Notes: a model not told the origin generated them from the sequence alone. Positions 52,143-62,339 are shown, counted from the first letter of the stretch. The stretch: DNA of 64,000 nucleotides from Paralithodes platypus (GCA_032716605.1 CM064552.1:10148671-10212670), one strand, 5' to 3'. A program made the numbers and translations.

Positions 52143-53139
52143 CTCCTGCACTCTGATGATGACTTTATAATGTTTTTTACCAACCACAGATGATTCTATT
52201 CAGCTTAGGAATAACTTTGCTTATAGACAATGGTTAATGGTGGGTCATGTTAACCAAATCATTGATAGCTGATTTTCCTAAGCTGAATAAAACTTTCTGG
52301 CAGTAATTAGAATATTGTATACAAAAAAAATTGCGTCATCTGATTGTAAGGGTTAAGCATTGGGAAGGGACTCACTAAACCCTTTTATTGATTCATGTAT
52401 TTATTTATTTGTTTATATTTATTTACTTATTCATTTATTTATTTATATATACTGTATATGTATTATTTTGAGCTGGGTGAATGAGGCACTTCCCGTGTTT
52501 AAGACAACGGCTGCAGCACCCCCTCTAGCGGGACTCTGTGAACTACTCTTGTCGCCTCACCCTCCGTCCAGCCGGCTCTTCTTGATATTATTTGGCAGGG
52601 TTCATAGGGCTTTTTCGCTTTCACTGCCCTTCACCACAAGACCAAGACCAAATGCTTTCCGTCCTGGTTCTTGCCGTGATCGAATATCTCTTTACGTATA
52701 TTTATCCTGATCATGAACTTTGAAATTGTGGTACATGTTCATTTAGATACAGTACAGTTATCAATGTACAACTGATGCACATGCTTTGGTCTTGATTTAA
52801 TTGTTTTGTATTTTTACTATGATAGGGATGCTTTCCTAGTTTATCCTAATCGGCTGCAACATAATCATTGAAATTATACCCTCGAGGAACCTCAGGGATT
52901 TTTACCCATTGTAGTGCAACAAGCAATCATGGATAAGGTGGCCCAGCTTTGGAGGATCATGGAACAGTGTTTTGCCTATTTTTTATTTTATCAAGTCTTT
53001 TGCCCAGAAGAATATACAGATATCCATAGGTATCTGGAATTTGTGGCTGATTTATTTGCAAATTTTACTCCATTGAATACTATGCTGTACTCCTTTGTAA
53101 ATTTATGCACCTTGATACATAATTCACTTATGGCCGCCG
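52143..53139. other. No gene recognised
   Basis: AT-rich, with a TTTA-rich tract near 52395-52445. Frames at 52360-52710 and 52914-53330 lack family signals; the latter is partly SINE. Confidence 0.4.
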
Positions 53140-53335
53140 CCACAGGCCATAGTGCAGTTGGTAGAGTACTCGCCTGCACACCGAGAGGTCGAGGGTTCAA
53201 GGCTCGGGCCAGCCAGTGTGCGTTATTGGCAGACGACAATGATGTGGTGGACTGTGCGGTCTTGCAATCTGTGGGAACTCTCCACAAGTCTCTGAAACAT
53301 CAGGGCATCCACCCTAGCCCAGGCTCTTGAGCAGA
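53140..53335 (+). mobile_element. tRNA-derived SINE (family 1), copy 2
   Basis: GGCCATAGTGCAGTTGGTAG, GAGGGTTCAAGGCTCGGGCC, then TTATTGGCAGACGACAATGA and CATCAGGGCATCCACCCTAG align with 14049-14240. Confidence 0.75.
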
Positions 53336-53502
53336 GAGTGCATGGATTTGTTGTATTTATTCCCGTTCAGTTATGAGACCCAAGGCTTAGTGCATCAGGA
53401 AATTTTAACCGGTTTATTAGCAAATCTTGGCCACTAATTTGGTGTTTCGGTGCAGGACAAACAAGAGCAGCTCCAGGGAACTCCACACTCTGGGGATTAT
53501 AA

Positions 53503-53930
53503 CCCCTTCAGAATACCTTGACATATTTATTTTAGTCATTATTCTATATTCTGGCTATCATTAGGCAATTTCATTCAGATTTGGAAGGCCGTATAGGATT
53601 CAAAGGGTGAATTGAGACGGTGTTTACATTGTTCATTCCTAGTGATTCTTTGGGAGGCTGGATTGGATTCAGTGTGTTAATTGAGACATTGTTTACCATG
53701 TTATTTCCGAAACATTCTTTGGGAGGCCGTATTGAATTCAAAGGGTTAATTGAGATGGTGTTTACTGTGTTAATTCCCAGAGATTCTTTGTAAGCTGAAA
53801 CATTTGGAAGGCCCGGTAGGATTTAGAGGAATAATTGAGACTGTTTACCCTTCTGATTCCTAGAGGTCCTTCGCAAGATGAAATAACACATAATGATAGC
53901 TGGAAAACGTGCCATGGTATGCTGACAGGG
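53503..53930. mobile_element. TTAA MITE with an internal tandem expansion (428 bp)
   Basis: Ends CCCCTTCAGAATACC and, as the reverse complement of the right, CCCTGTCAGCATACC. Flanks ATAA and TTAA. Between about 53585 and 53830 a unit of roughly 70 bp (TTAATTGAGAYGGTGTTTAC with GATTCTTTGGGAGGC) is repeated three to four times, making it twice as long as its relatives. Confidence 0.72.
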
Positions 53931-53934
53931 TTAA

Positions 53935-54535
53935 CAATTTGCACCAGGTGATATTGTAGCTACCTCAATTTTTATATGTACCCGGTAACCTAAGAAGGGT
54001 ATGTTTGATTGAGAAGGTTAATAGAGATAATTGTCTTAATCCTTTGATTCCTATAGGTTTTTTCTTAGCCAAATACAATCATATGTCGGGAATATTGATA
54101 ATTTACTCCTACTGTATATTTTTAGCGGTAGTTACTGTACTATCAGACTCATATACTGTATTCTGCATGTGGTTAATCGAATATTGGTATTTATTCCTAT
54201 ATTTTTACTGTTAGCTACTACCAGACTAATATATTCTGCATGTGGTTAAGTCAACTATGAAAGGAATCCTGTGGAGGTAGCTATAATATAATCAATCTAG
54301 GACCGTCACCTGCTGCAAGTGTTCAGGGCCCGGGTACTCAGAACATTTACGGCACATTATCTCCCTCTCATCGCCTTTTCCTAAATGTCAACAGTGGTAT
54401 TCTAGCGCCATTATCACTACGAACTAATTATATTATAAAACTTGCAAAATAAACAAACCAAAACTGGGACGACACATTATAAAGGCAAAAGAACTTATCA
54501 AAATCACTGTGTCTAAAATCTGAACTTGGTATTAT
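53935..54535. other. No gene; diverged MITE debris
   Basis: At 54010-54070, GGTTAATAGAGATAATTGTC and TTTGATTCCTATAGG recall the TTAA MITE family. Nothing else recognised. Confidence 0.4.
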
Positions 54536-55212
54536 AACTTATGATAGCGTGGTGATGGGCTGGTCTATCAGAGTGAGAACTGAGCGATCTCTGCCATACC
54601 CATAGCTTACTCTGACTGTTCCTTTTACTTATATATTTTCTAGATCTCAAGTGACGGCATCTCTTCCATGGATTGACCTCCCAATCTACCAAGATTGGAA
54701 GCCAAAGCGTCACATTTTTCCTTTGCCCCTCAACTTTCTCTTCATAATTGCTGAGGGGCACAGGGCCCTGGGTGGGGCTTTGGTTTCCCGGGCGTTTCCT
54801 CACCCTCCCCAGCTCCCTGCCATGGAGTGGCTTCGGTCACCCAGGCTTTATTGTGGTCGGCGGGGAGGGTTCTGTGGGGGCGCTCGGTTATGGCCTTGGC
54901 CTTGCTCAGGGCCTTGGGGCTGTTCGGCCAGGCAGCTTGGGGAACAGCAACAACAACAACAACTTATGATAGCCAATATTTCCTGAGTCCGAGGAAGTTA
55001 CGACGTTGTCATAAAGGGAAGGCTTGTTTATTCATTGGTTTGTTGGGTCTTTCACCTCACCGTAACTTATGACATGTTAGTCGGGATAGTCATAGATTCT
55101 GTAAGTTTACGTGAAGTAAGAGTCATGACAAACCAATGAATTCACAGTATATATTTTTTTTTTACAACGTCGTAACTTACTCGTACTTAGGATATCTAGC
55201 CTATCATAAGTT
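54536..55212. mobile_element. Foldback MITE (252 bp) split 12 bp from its left end
   Basis: The ends AACTTATGATAG (54536-54547, repeated at 54961-54972) and CTATCATAAGTT (55201-55212) are exact inverted repeats. Inner arms also pair: GTTACGACGTTGT at about 54997 with ACAACGTCGTAAC at about 55165, and TTCATTGGTTTGT with ACAAACCAATGAA. The CAA-tailed retroelement at 54548-54960 is inserted in the left arm. Superfamily unknown. Confidence 0.75.
54548..54960 (+). mobile_element. CAA-tailed retroelement, 413-bp copy with 12-bp target duplication
   Basis: Flanked by AACTTATGATAG at 54536-54547 and 54961-54972. Matches the 378-924 copy through GTGGTGATGGGCTGGTCTAT, TTGACCTCCCAATCTACC, GAGGGGCACAGGGCCCTGGG and GCTGTTCGGCCAGGCAGCTT to the (CAA)n tail. 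Lacks the hairpin-forming 5' end and has one 15-bp segment (near 54650) absent from the other copy. Confidence 0.88.
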
Positions 55213-55247
55213 ATTACACCTATTTATGGCATTTTTTCAAGCATTGA

Positions 55248-55628
55248 CCCTTTCACTGCCGGTAACGTTCTTTTCAATACATTCCGTCAATTATTAGACA
55301 ATTATATTCAGCATTTGAAGTTTGATTATAAAACAAAAATACAGAATAGTAAAAAATTTGTGTTTGCTACTGCCGCCGCCAACACCGTGAACGACCGCAG
55401 CAGTGCAAGTACAGTACTGGTACTGAGCTGGATACACAGGCCTAGTTTGTCTTTTTCCAGAGAATCTACTGTAAGAAACTGTAAGAATAGGATGGACGTG
55501 TAGCAATTAAGAGGCTACAAACTATCTCAATTTACCCATTTAATTACCACAGATCCTTCCTAAGCTACATAAAACCGTCTAAATGTAGCTATAATGAAAT
55601 TCAAAAGAGGTCGCCGGTACAGAAGGGG
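55248..55628. mobile_element. TTAA MITE with a nested CR1-like LINE tail
   Basis: Ends CCCTTTCACTGCCGG and CCCCTTCTGTACCGG (right, reverse complement). Flanks TTGA (55244-55247) and TTAA (55629-55632). The family core TATTAGACAATTATATTCAG is separated from CAGATCCTTCCTAAGCTACA by a LINE fragment. Confidence 0.75.
55313..55487 (+). mobile_element. CR1-like LINE 3' end (about 175 bp) inside a MITE
   Basis: Matches the reverse complement of 11400-11590: TTTGAAGTTTGATTATAAA, CCAACACCGTGAACGACCGC, GCTGGATACACAGGCCTAGT and the terminal TGTAAGAAACTGTAAG. Confidence 0.85.
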
Positions 55629-55632
55629 TTAA

Positions 55633-56021
55633 TGGCGCTTGAGTTACGGTATCGGCTTTTTGGATACGACAGTCGGAGCGAGATAAGATGCTGTAAATGC
55701 TCTGAGTACCAATCCCAATCTCCATGGGGTGTACCAATACCTATATTTTCCTAGTGGGCATCACATTTTTCCCCTGTTGAAATGTTGGTATATTTCTAGG
55801 TTAAATTTATACATTTGTAGATAAATTACTCGTAAAACAATAAATGTACATACAGAGCTGTGTATTTTGCTGGCCAGATTTAAAGGGGGGGTGTTTGTTT
55901 GTATGTTTATTTATGTATGTATTTATTTATTGCATTAGTATTCTTTTTAGACCTTCATTATGCTTTTAAAAAATACCCCCAAGACCCCCCTTTGTTCATT
56001 TTTCGGTACATTTTTCTTTGA
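55633..56021. other. No gene recognised
   Basis: AT-rich spacer with TTTATGTATGTATTTATT near 55905. Confidence 0.35.
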
Positions 56022-56275
56022 CATAGTGCTGGGTGAAGAAATGCCGGACTGTGAACTTGAGGGGAGCTGCGCGTAAGGGTAGACCTAGAATGAAGTGGGA
56101 TCAGGTACTCCGGTCCGATCTCAAAATATAGAACTTGACAACAGAGGCAGCCCTTGACAGGGTCGCCTGAAAAGCCGTCATTTAAGACGTGAGACTGTAA
56201 CCACATTCTCTCCTACATACATACAAGTTTAAAGAACGTTTTGGTCTTTAAACTTGTATGTATGTACTGTATGTT
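56022..56275 (+). pseudogene. LINE B C-terminal fragment with an inverted tail
   Basis: Reads KKCRTVNLRGAARKGRPRMK, LTTEAALDRVA and the 3' sequence of LINE B with stops. After it, CTACATACATACAAGTTTAA (56213-56232) and its reverse complement near 56250-56272 form an inverted pair of tails around 15 bp. Confidence 0.75.
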
Positions 56276-56318
56276 TGGGTAATTTTGGATTTTCCATATT
56301 TGTATGGGTATACTGTTG

Positions 56319-56458
56319 TTAGGTTAGCTTAGGTTCGGTTAGGTTCTGATGCTGCTAATGGATTCAGGGGGATGTAGTGTACTTGGGAAAAACACTTGAG
56401 CTTATTCCATACTGTTCATTGTTTCCTAGGTTAGGTTAGGTTTGGTATGGTTAGGTTC
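56319..56458 (+). repeat. Degenerate TTAGG tracts
   Basis: Two clusters, TTAGGTTAGCTTAGGTTCGG near 56319 and TAGGTTAGGTTAGGTTTGG near 56427. TTAGG is the common arthropod telomere unit; here it is short and degenerate, so interstitial or coincidental. Confidence 0.4.
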
Positions 56459-56462
56459 TTGA

Positions 56463-56669
56463 GAGACTTGCAAGGCAAACAGCTCTGCCTACGGAGCTAA
56501 GAAGAAAGGGAAAGTGACCAGAGTGACCCTGTGTGAACGGGAAGAGAATGACGTGATCGAGTGGCTCAAGGAACACTCAATTCTCTATGACGAGAAAACA
56601 CCCCTCCATGGACTGTCAGACCCACACCCACTGGCACCCATGTCACAAAAGAGGAACTTGTTCCACTAA
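56463..56669 (+). pseudogene. Harbinger accessory protein fragment (MADF/Myb-like)
   Basis: Frame reads KKKGKVTRVTLCEREENDVI, EWLKEHSILYDEKTPLHGL, similar to the start of the MADF/SANT-like DNA-binding protein that accompanies the transposase in PIF/Harbinger elements. Short, without start, ended by TAA at 56667. It overlaps the end of the convergent transposase fragment by 27 bp, which supports a shared origin. Confidence 0.5.
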
Positions 56670-56966
56670 CGCCAGCAGCACAATGGAGTGGAACCCTTTG
56701 AAGTTGAAGAAGGTGGATACACACTTGGAAGGGGAGTGGATGGCATTATGATCAATGGCACCAATAGCGTGGTGAAAATTCCACCGCTGGCCAAACTGTG
56801 GCGTTCGAGGACAGGACAGGACTTCTGGCTGATACTCCGCAATTATGGCCTTGCACTTCTCAGGAACAATGAGGGAGATGGTGTTGTGGACCACACGGAA
56901 GCTGTACTGCAGGTTCTTGTAAGAGTTCCCCGTCGACGGGTACCGCAGGGCTTCCTTGACTGCCAC
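56643..56966 (-). pseudogene. PIF/Harbinger transposase fragment
   Basis: Minus strand: VKEALRYPSTGNSYKNLQYS, FRVVHNTISLIVPEKCKAII, EYQPEVLSCPRTPQFGQRWN, FHHAIGAIDHNAI, FFNFKGFHSIVLLALVEQ. These are the consecutive blocks of the HARBI1-like DDE nuclease (DDE_Tnp_4), with the first catalytic Asp in GAID. The conserved DGKH after it is DHNA here. About 108 residues, roughly a third of the usual protein; the second and third acidic residues are missing. Confidence 0.82.
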
Positions 56967-57088
56967 TTCGCCAGATGGTGGGTGAACAAGCTGACGCAGG
57001 CTAGCGTGTCTGATATTGTCATACTGTACTACGGGTCAGGAATTTATACCCCATTTCATTATTTTTATTTTTTGTTTTCAGATTTACC

Positions 57089-59084
57089 ATGGCTCGTCGT
57101 TCATGGAGTGTGGAGGAGGCAGTGGAGTTCTGCACCATGAGTGATGGTGATGCCAGTGATATGGAAGGCCAGGCCCTTGAGCCAGACGAGATACATGACG
57201 ATACCGATGAAATGGACGAGGCTGAGAGTGGCAACACACATTCCTCCCAATCTGGCACCACACCGCTCGACGCGCCAGAACTCTTGCCTACTTCCACTTC
57301 TGCCGCCAGTATTACAACACGTGCTGGCTCTCTCAGGAGGGTAAGGGAGTCCCTTAGTATGTTCAGGAGGCTCGAAAATGATGTTCCTGACCCAGACAAC
57401 TCTGACGAAGACGTTGACAGCCCTTTACCTTTACCTGGCGCGTCTGGCACCACTCCTGCACAGCCCCTTGCCACCCATTTGATACCCCTGGGGCACCTAC
57501 TACATCTCCTGAAGCTGACTTGTCACCCAACGAGCTTAGAAGCCGCAAGAGAAGGAGGGGCCCTCTGCAACCTGCCGAGGGGGAAGCCATTCTTGACTAC
57601 GACTCACCTGAAGCCCAGGCCAGGGATGGCACGATTTGGCACCGAGATCCCAACCCTGCATTACCCACACTGACAAGAACATTTAGGATAGAGGAGGGGG
57701 TACCTACCTTGTATACTGATGCGGCGAAAACTCCAGCAGAATTACTATCCCTCTTCATAAGTGACACGTCCTTGGCGGAAGTCTGCATGCATACTAACAA
57801 GAAAATGAATACTATGAAGGACCATTACAAAATCAAGGATTTCTACACCGTCCAACATATGGGGCTGATAGAAATGAAGGCGTTATTGGGCATCCTAGTA
57901 ATGTCAGGCGTCAAGAATGATAATCATGTGGCGACAGCGCAGATGTGGCACCCTCTTTGTGAGGCATCTCTCTACTGTGCCACCTTGTCTGAACGCCGTT
58001 TAGCCTTCCTAATGAGGGCATTAAGATTTGACGATTCAGCCACACAGGGAAAGAGGGTGAAACTGGATCACCTTGCCCCCATCAGGAGGATCTGGGATGC
58101 CACACTGGACGTCTGCAGAAGGTGCTACAAGCCAGGACTCACCATCGACGAGCAGCTGGTACCCTTCCGTGGGAACTTCGTCTTCCGGATGTACCTGCCC
58201 AACAAACCTGCAAAGTAAGTTCTAAATCCACATGTTCTACTGTCTAACTTATAATTACTCAGTGGACTAACCCTCCTGCAGAAGTAATATCTATTATAAT
58301 GGTCGCTGCTCACAAATCGTGAGTTTGTCATGCACCTGCGGGTGCATGCTTACCTGTGTTATTATTTACATTATGTACATTATTTATATACTTACCTGGG
58401 GAAGTCAATACCGTTCTATCCTTTTATTACCTGTGCTAACTAATAACTTACCTGGGCTTACCTTACCTGGGTTTATTAGTTACTTACCTGTTGTAGTCTA
58501 TAAAGAGATAATTTGCCATTTACCTTTTTTAACACATGAATTACTTACCTGCTCTGGATTTTTTGGGGGAAAATTATACATGCACTAGTTTGTACTTACC
58601 TGAGCTTATTAATAAAACATTTTTTTATGGTTTCGACACCACCTTCGACCAGCTCTGCGCCGCTACTACCTGCAGTAGGAAGACCCGACTGTGGCCCCTG
58701 TGCTTGTTCTATGGGATTATCAACCTGGCCATGACAAATGCACATATCCATAATCACAAGTACAAGAACAATATACTGAACAGGGTCAACTTTGGATATG
58801 AGGTTGCTGAGGAACTCTGCCGCCCCTGGTCAGCATTGCGTCTCCACGAGCACACCAACCTGTCAAAAGGCCTCAGGACATTCATCAGCCAGGCCTTCAA
58901 CATCCCCTTCGAGCTGTCACCCCAGGATGACCCCGACTCATCCAGGGCGAAGTTAGACAAGAGGCAACGGTGTCACCTGTGCCCCAAGGACACGACTGGG
59001 AGGACCAGGTTGAGGTACACCACCTGCCGCAAGCCAGTCTGCCACCACCACTACACTGTCATCTGCGACAGGTGCAACTCATAA
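57089..59084 (+). pseudogene. piggyBac transposase with central deletion
   Basis: The N-terminal acidic region (57089-57500) passes by a frameshift near 57500 into 57520-58218: DYDSPEAQARDGTIWH, LLSLFISDTSLAEVCMHTNK, MKALLGILVMSGVKNDNHVA, then LTIDEQLVPFRGNFVFRMYL with PNKPAK, which holds the first catalytic Asp (58147-58149). After 58218 the frame ends. Similarity resumes at about 58620: FDQLCAATTCSRKTRLWPL, FYGIINLAMTNAHIHNH and the C-terminal Cys/His domain CHLCPKDTTGRTRLRYTTC to CDRCNS. About 180 residues with the second catalytic Asp are missing. GTAAGT at 58215-58220 looks like a splice donor, but the gap holds no missing exon. Inactive. Confidence 0.85.
58350..58602 (+). repeat. Cluster of eight TTACCTG words in the piggyBac gap
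   Basis: TTACCTG at 58350, 58392, 58427, 58448, 58463, 58484, 58545 and 58596, most within ACTTACCTG. Read on the minus strand this is CAGGTAAGT, the consensus 5' splice site. Spacing 15-61 bp. The sequence between is AT-rich and only loosely repeated. Confidence 0.85.
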
Positions 59085-59197
59085 AGGTGAGAGCCCTCCC
59101 ATATTTTTTAAGGGGGCCCACCTCATTTTTTTCTCTTTCTCTCCCTCTTTCTTTGGCTTGTATCCAATCGGCCCCATTCAGCCTACTGTTTACCCCC

Positions 59198-59386
59198 ATC
59201 CAGGTGTAAATATTTTCCTGGCGAGCGGTAGCAAGCCAGCATATACACAGTACTGTATATATAATTTTTTTTACAGCAAGCTAAATTTGTACATTTTCCG
59301 ATAGAAAAATTTCTGCGGAAAAGCCGGATTTCTCCATACAATTCTGGCTCGCTATCGCTCGCCAGGAAGAAATCGACACCTGGATG
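59198..59386. mobile_element. MITE (189 bp), superfamily unknown
   Basis: Inverted ends CATCCAGGTGT and ACACCTGGATG, then inner arms TCCTGGCGAGCGGTAGCAAG and its counterpart CGCTATCGCTCGCCAGGA. The right half recurs at 49758-49850. Confidence 0.7.
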
Positions 59387-59464
59387 AGTGAGGGTGAACT
59401 TGGGTGTTGAATGTGGAAGTTATTTCGAAGGGCAAGGGGATATCTGAAAGGGGAAGTATGTGGT
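59387..59464. other. Spacer
   Basis: Nothing recognised. Confidence 0.3.
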
Positions 59465-59620
59465 GCTGGTTGTTTTGTTGTTGCTGTTCCACAGGCTGTC
59501 TGACCCAACAGCCCCAAGGTCCCGAGCAAGGCCAAGGCCATAACTGAGTGCCCCCCACAGAACCCTCCCTGCTCACCAATAATAAAGCCCAGTAGACCAA
59601 AGCCACTCCAATCGGTTGTA
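59465..59620 (-). mobile_element. CAA-tailed retroelement, short copy
   Basis: GTTGTTTTGTTGTTGCTGTT then CAACAGCCCCAAGGTCCCGA, CATAACTGAGTGCCCCCCAC and AAGCCACTCCAAT match the tail-proximal 150 bp of the 378-924 copy in the same orientation. It interrupts or truncates the LINE that follows. Confidence 0.75.
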
Positions 59621-60662
59621 GTGGGGTTTTAGAGCCATAATAGTGAGGGACAAGGGTATAAGCTCATGGAGGGCAGCTGGCATAAGAGAGCGGCATACAC
59701 TAAAGGTACGATAGCGTTTGTTAAGGCGGCTGAGACGACGACCTAATGCACGCTTACTGCGGAGGAGGTTGGAGAGGGAATCGGTCCACCAGGGTACCTT
59801 CCGCCTCGCAATGGCAGCACCGGTCGAGGGAATGGATTCGTCAGCTGCAGCGATGATGAAGTCCGTCAGAAAGGAGTGGATGGCGTTAGGGCCTGGAGTC
59901 GGGTAGAATGGGGGAATCCCTCTAGTGTAGAGGGCATATTTGTCCCAATCAGCTTCACAGAATTTATAACGGGGCCATGAGGGAATAGGTCGGACGAGTA
60001 AGTAAGATAAGAGAATGGGGTAATGGTCACTCGAGTACAAGTCATCACAGAGACGCCATTCAAATTTATCAACCAGGGCGGAAGAGCAGAAGGCAACATC
60101 AACCGAGGAAAATGTATGGTGTGTACAGGAGAAATACGTATGACAATCAGGTTCATTGAGACAACAGTAGTCGTCACGCAGTACCAGATTCTCGAGATGC
60201 GTACCAGGGGCGTCAGAGGTGCTGGAGGAGGGGTCCCATAGTGGGCTATGTGGGTTAAAATCACCCACTAGTACAAGGGGTGAGGGAAGAGAATTTAAAA
60301 GGGGATGGAGCAAGGTAAGGTCATAATGAAAAGCCGGTTGATTGTACACGTTACATATAGTGAACGAGGTACCATCAGGGGCATGAAGGGTGAGGAGAGA
60401 ATGTTGGAGGAAACTATCACGGAGAGGTAACAGATCAAAGGTGATCTTGGCATGGACATAAATAGAGGTGCCAAGTTCACCATTAGGTGAAAGAGACTGA
60501 CAGGCAAGATGGTAGTTAAGGATAGATCTGTCGTAATTTCCACTGTGTTGTAGGCATAAACACATGGGATCATAGGATCGAATAAGACGTTGGATCTCAC
60601 CTAGACGAACTCTAGGAAAGATTCCATTAATATTCCACTGGATGATAAAGGAATTGAAAAGG
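59621..60662 (-). pseudogene. LINE E endonuclease (I/Nimb-like)
   Basis: Minus strand: SFIIQWNINGIFPRVRLGEI, LIRSYDPMCLCLQHSGN, TICNVYNQPAFHYDL, LVLVGDFNPHSPLWDPSSS, TYFSCTHHTFSSVDVAFCSS, LYSSDHYPILLSYL, and after it VPWWTDSLSNLLRSKRALGR. These are the APE endonuclease blocks; QHSGNYDRS stands where family members have a Glu-containing QET block, so the catalytic Glu appears lost. The frame is open for 330 codons and ends at the CAA-tailed insertion. The RT is absent; the RNase H fragment at 22975-23560 may represent the same family. Confidence 0.8.
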
Positions 60663-61341
60663 TCAGATAAGAGATGTCAGATTGTGTAAATTGACAGTAC
60701 TAGATGGTAAATACTGCCGTGTGAGCGGCGCAGGGGTACGAGGGGGTGTCGCACTGCGGGAGCATGAAGGTAACCGAGACGATACCGCTCGGAGAATATC
60801 AGTAGCAGTCAACTGTGACTGGGCTTCAAGGCATGATAAGTGATATGTACAATAGCACCGGAGAGGGTGATTGGTCGGATCGTCAGATGCAGGTAACTTA
60901 CGATGGTGTATGAAGGTTTTAATTAAAGTGGTAATGACGGATTTAGTAGGGGGAGCGGGGGGAGCACGACACTCCCGACCATCAAGACACTCCTGGACAA
61001 AACAATCGTGACAGCCACATCGGTGGCTGTGGCGATTTGGAGGTATCGTCGCATTCTTGGCAGTCGATGGAGTGTGTTTCTTACCCTTGGAAGAGTGGGA
61101 AGGAGTAACAGTAGATGGGAAAGTGGAAGTGGGTGGTGTAGCAGTGGGGACGGTGGATCGGCGAGGACGGGGGCGAATGGACTGGCGTTGTGGGAGGGAA
61201 GGCAAGAGGAGGGAATACGGGTCTGGCAGGGCGAACCTGGGACCCCACGAGATTTACGTTTTGAAGGGGGGACGAATGATCAGGAGTAGGAGAGGCAGTA
61301 TCGTCAGCACCTCGTTTGCAAGAGACGGGAGCGGTGTCCAT
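60663..61341 (-). pseudogene. LINE E ORF1-like region
   Basis: A Ser/Thr/Pro-rich segment (PRRSTVPTATPPTSTFPSTV) is followed by a Cys/His cluster, HRCGCHDCFVQECLDGREC, and a second, LRCYCTYHLSCLEAQSQ. Placed just upstream of the endonuclease, it is in the position of ORF1. Two frames (60663-61205 and 61081-61341) overlap, so a frameshift is likely. No close family recognised. Confidence 0.5.
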
Positions 61342-62097
61342 TCCAGTGCTACAAGTTTGCTGGTGCTACCTATAGTGTTATTTGTTGCATATCATATAAG
61401 TTTTAAGTTAATGCCTGTCTTCATAGATGTCATACAATCTATCATCCAAGGTTTTCAGTGAACGGCTGTACAGTATTGATTTTGTCTGTACTTCTCATGT
61501 ACAGTCGCGGTCGTTAATGCTGATACTGTACATACATTTTCGAAGCCCTTTTGGGCTGAATTGGATCTCCTTATTATTGCTATGCCTGATATATGTATTT
61601 CGGAAGTCTGTTTGCATTTTTCGAGGCTTCAAAATGTATGAGAATTAATGTCTATGACTGTACAGAGAGTCTGATTTTACTAAGAATGAAAGTTCACTTT
61701 ATGCTATTTACGGTAACAATGTGTTACTTATGACATCATATACTGTACTGTATATCACTGGAATCGGATATATATTTCTTTAGAATAACAGTGCATCATT
61801 AAAATTACTTGTAATTGCAGAGTTTAAAAAATACATAGGGAATAATGAAGATATCGGTGAGTATCCTAGGTTCGAGTCCTTGGAGTGCCACATGCATTTG
61901 TTGATTTCATTAATTGAGCTTAGAAGTAAAGTTGGTTGGTGAAAAAATATGAATATAGATCAGCTAGCCAATTAGCATCTCCTGTGTGCAATACTAGAGT
62001 CTCGAATGAAAAAGACGTTTGATTTGTATAATATACTGTACAGTATATCTATTAAATATAAACATATCTGTTATACCATAATCGAGCTACGGCCTGT
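61342..62097. other. No gene recognised
   Basis: AT-rich. At 61905-61955, TTTCATTAATTGAGCTTAGA with AGTAAAGTTGGTTGGTG matches the extra segment of the A-tailed repeat at 45640-45705. Confidence 0.4.
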
Positions 62098-62310
62098 GGC
62101 CTATAAGAGCTCTGATGTGGAGCTTATGTGGTCCGGCTGAACTGGTGAAATTGCGAGAAATGTCTGCGTGTCTTCACCTTCCTCGATTTGTTCCCCTTCT
62201 GCCCTTCCCTATCTATCTTGACTCGTTTAGTTATATATCTTGATAGAATCCTTCGGGCCAGCCCTATGAGAGTTATTTTGTGGAGCTCAGTGGTCTGGTT
62301 AAAAAAATAT
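62098..62310 (+). mobile_element. A-tailed interspersed repeat, copy 3 (3' part)
   Basis: GGCCTATAAGAGCTCTGATG through GGGCCAGCCCTATGAGAG to TCTGGTTAAAAAAATATTAA matches 8485-8710. Confidence 0.7.
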
Positions 62311-62339
62311 TAAAACAAAATATCAAACAATGGCGTGAT

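Noticed and set aside
52914..53330. 138-aa protein gene
   Set aside because: Its last third is read through a SINE and the rest shows no family signal.
58214..58610. Intron of a functional piggyBac gene
   Set aside because: A donor-like GTAAGT exists, but about 180 residues including a catalytic Asp are missing and no exon could supply them within the gap; no good acceptor precedes the next block.
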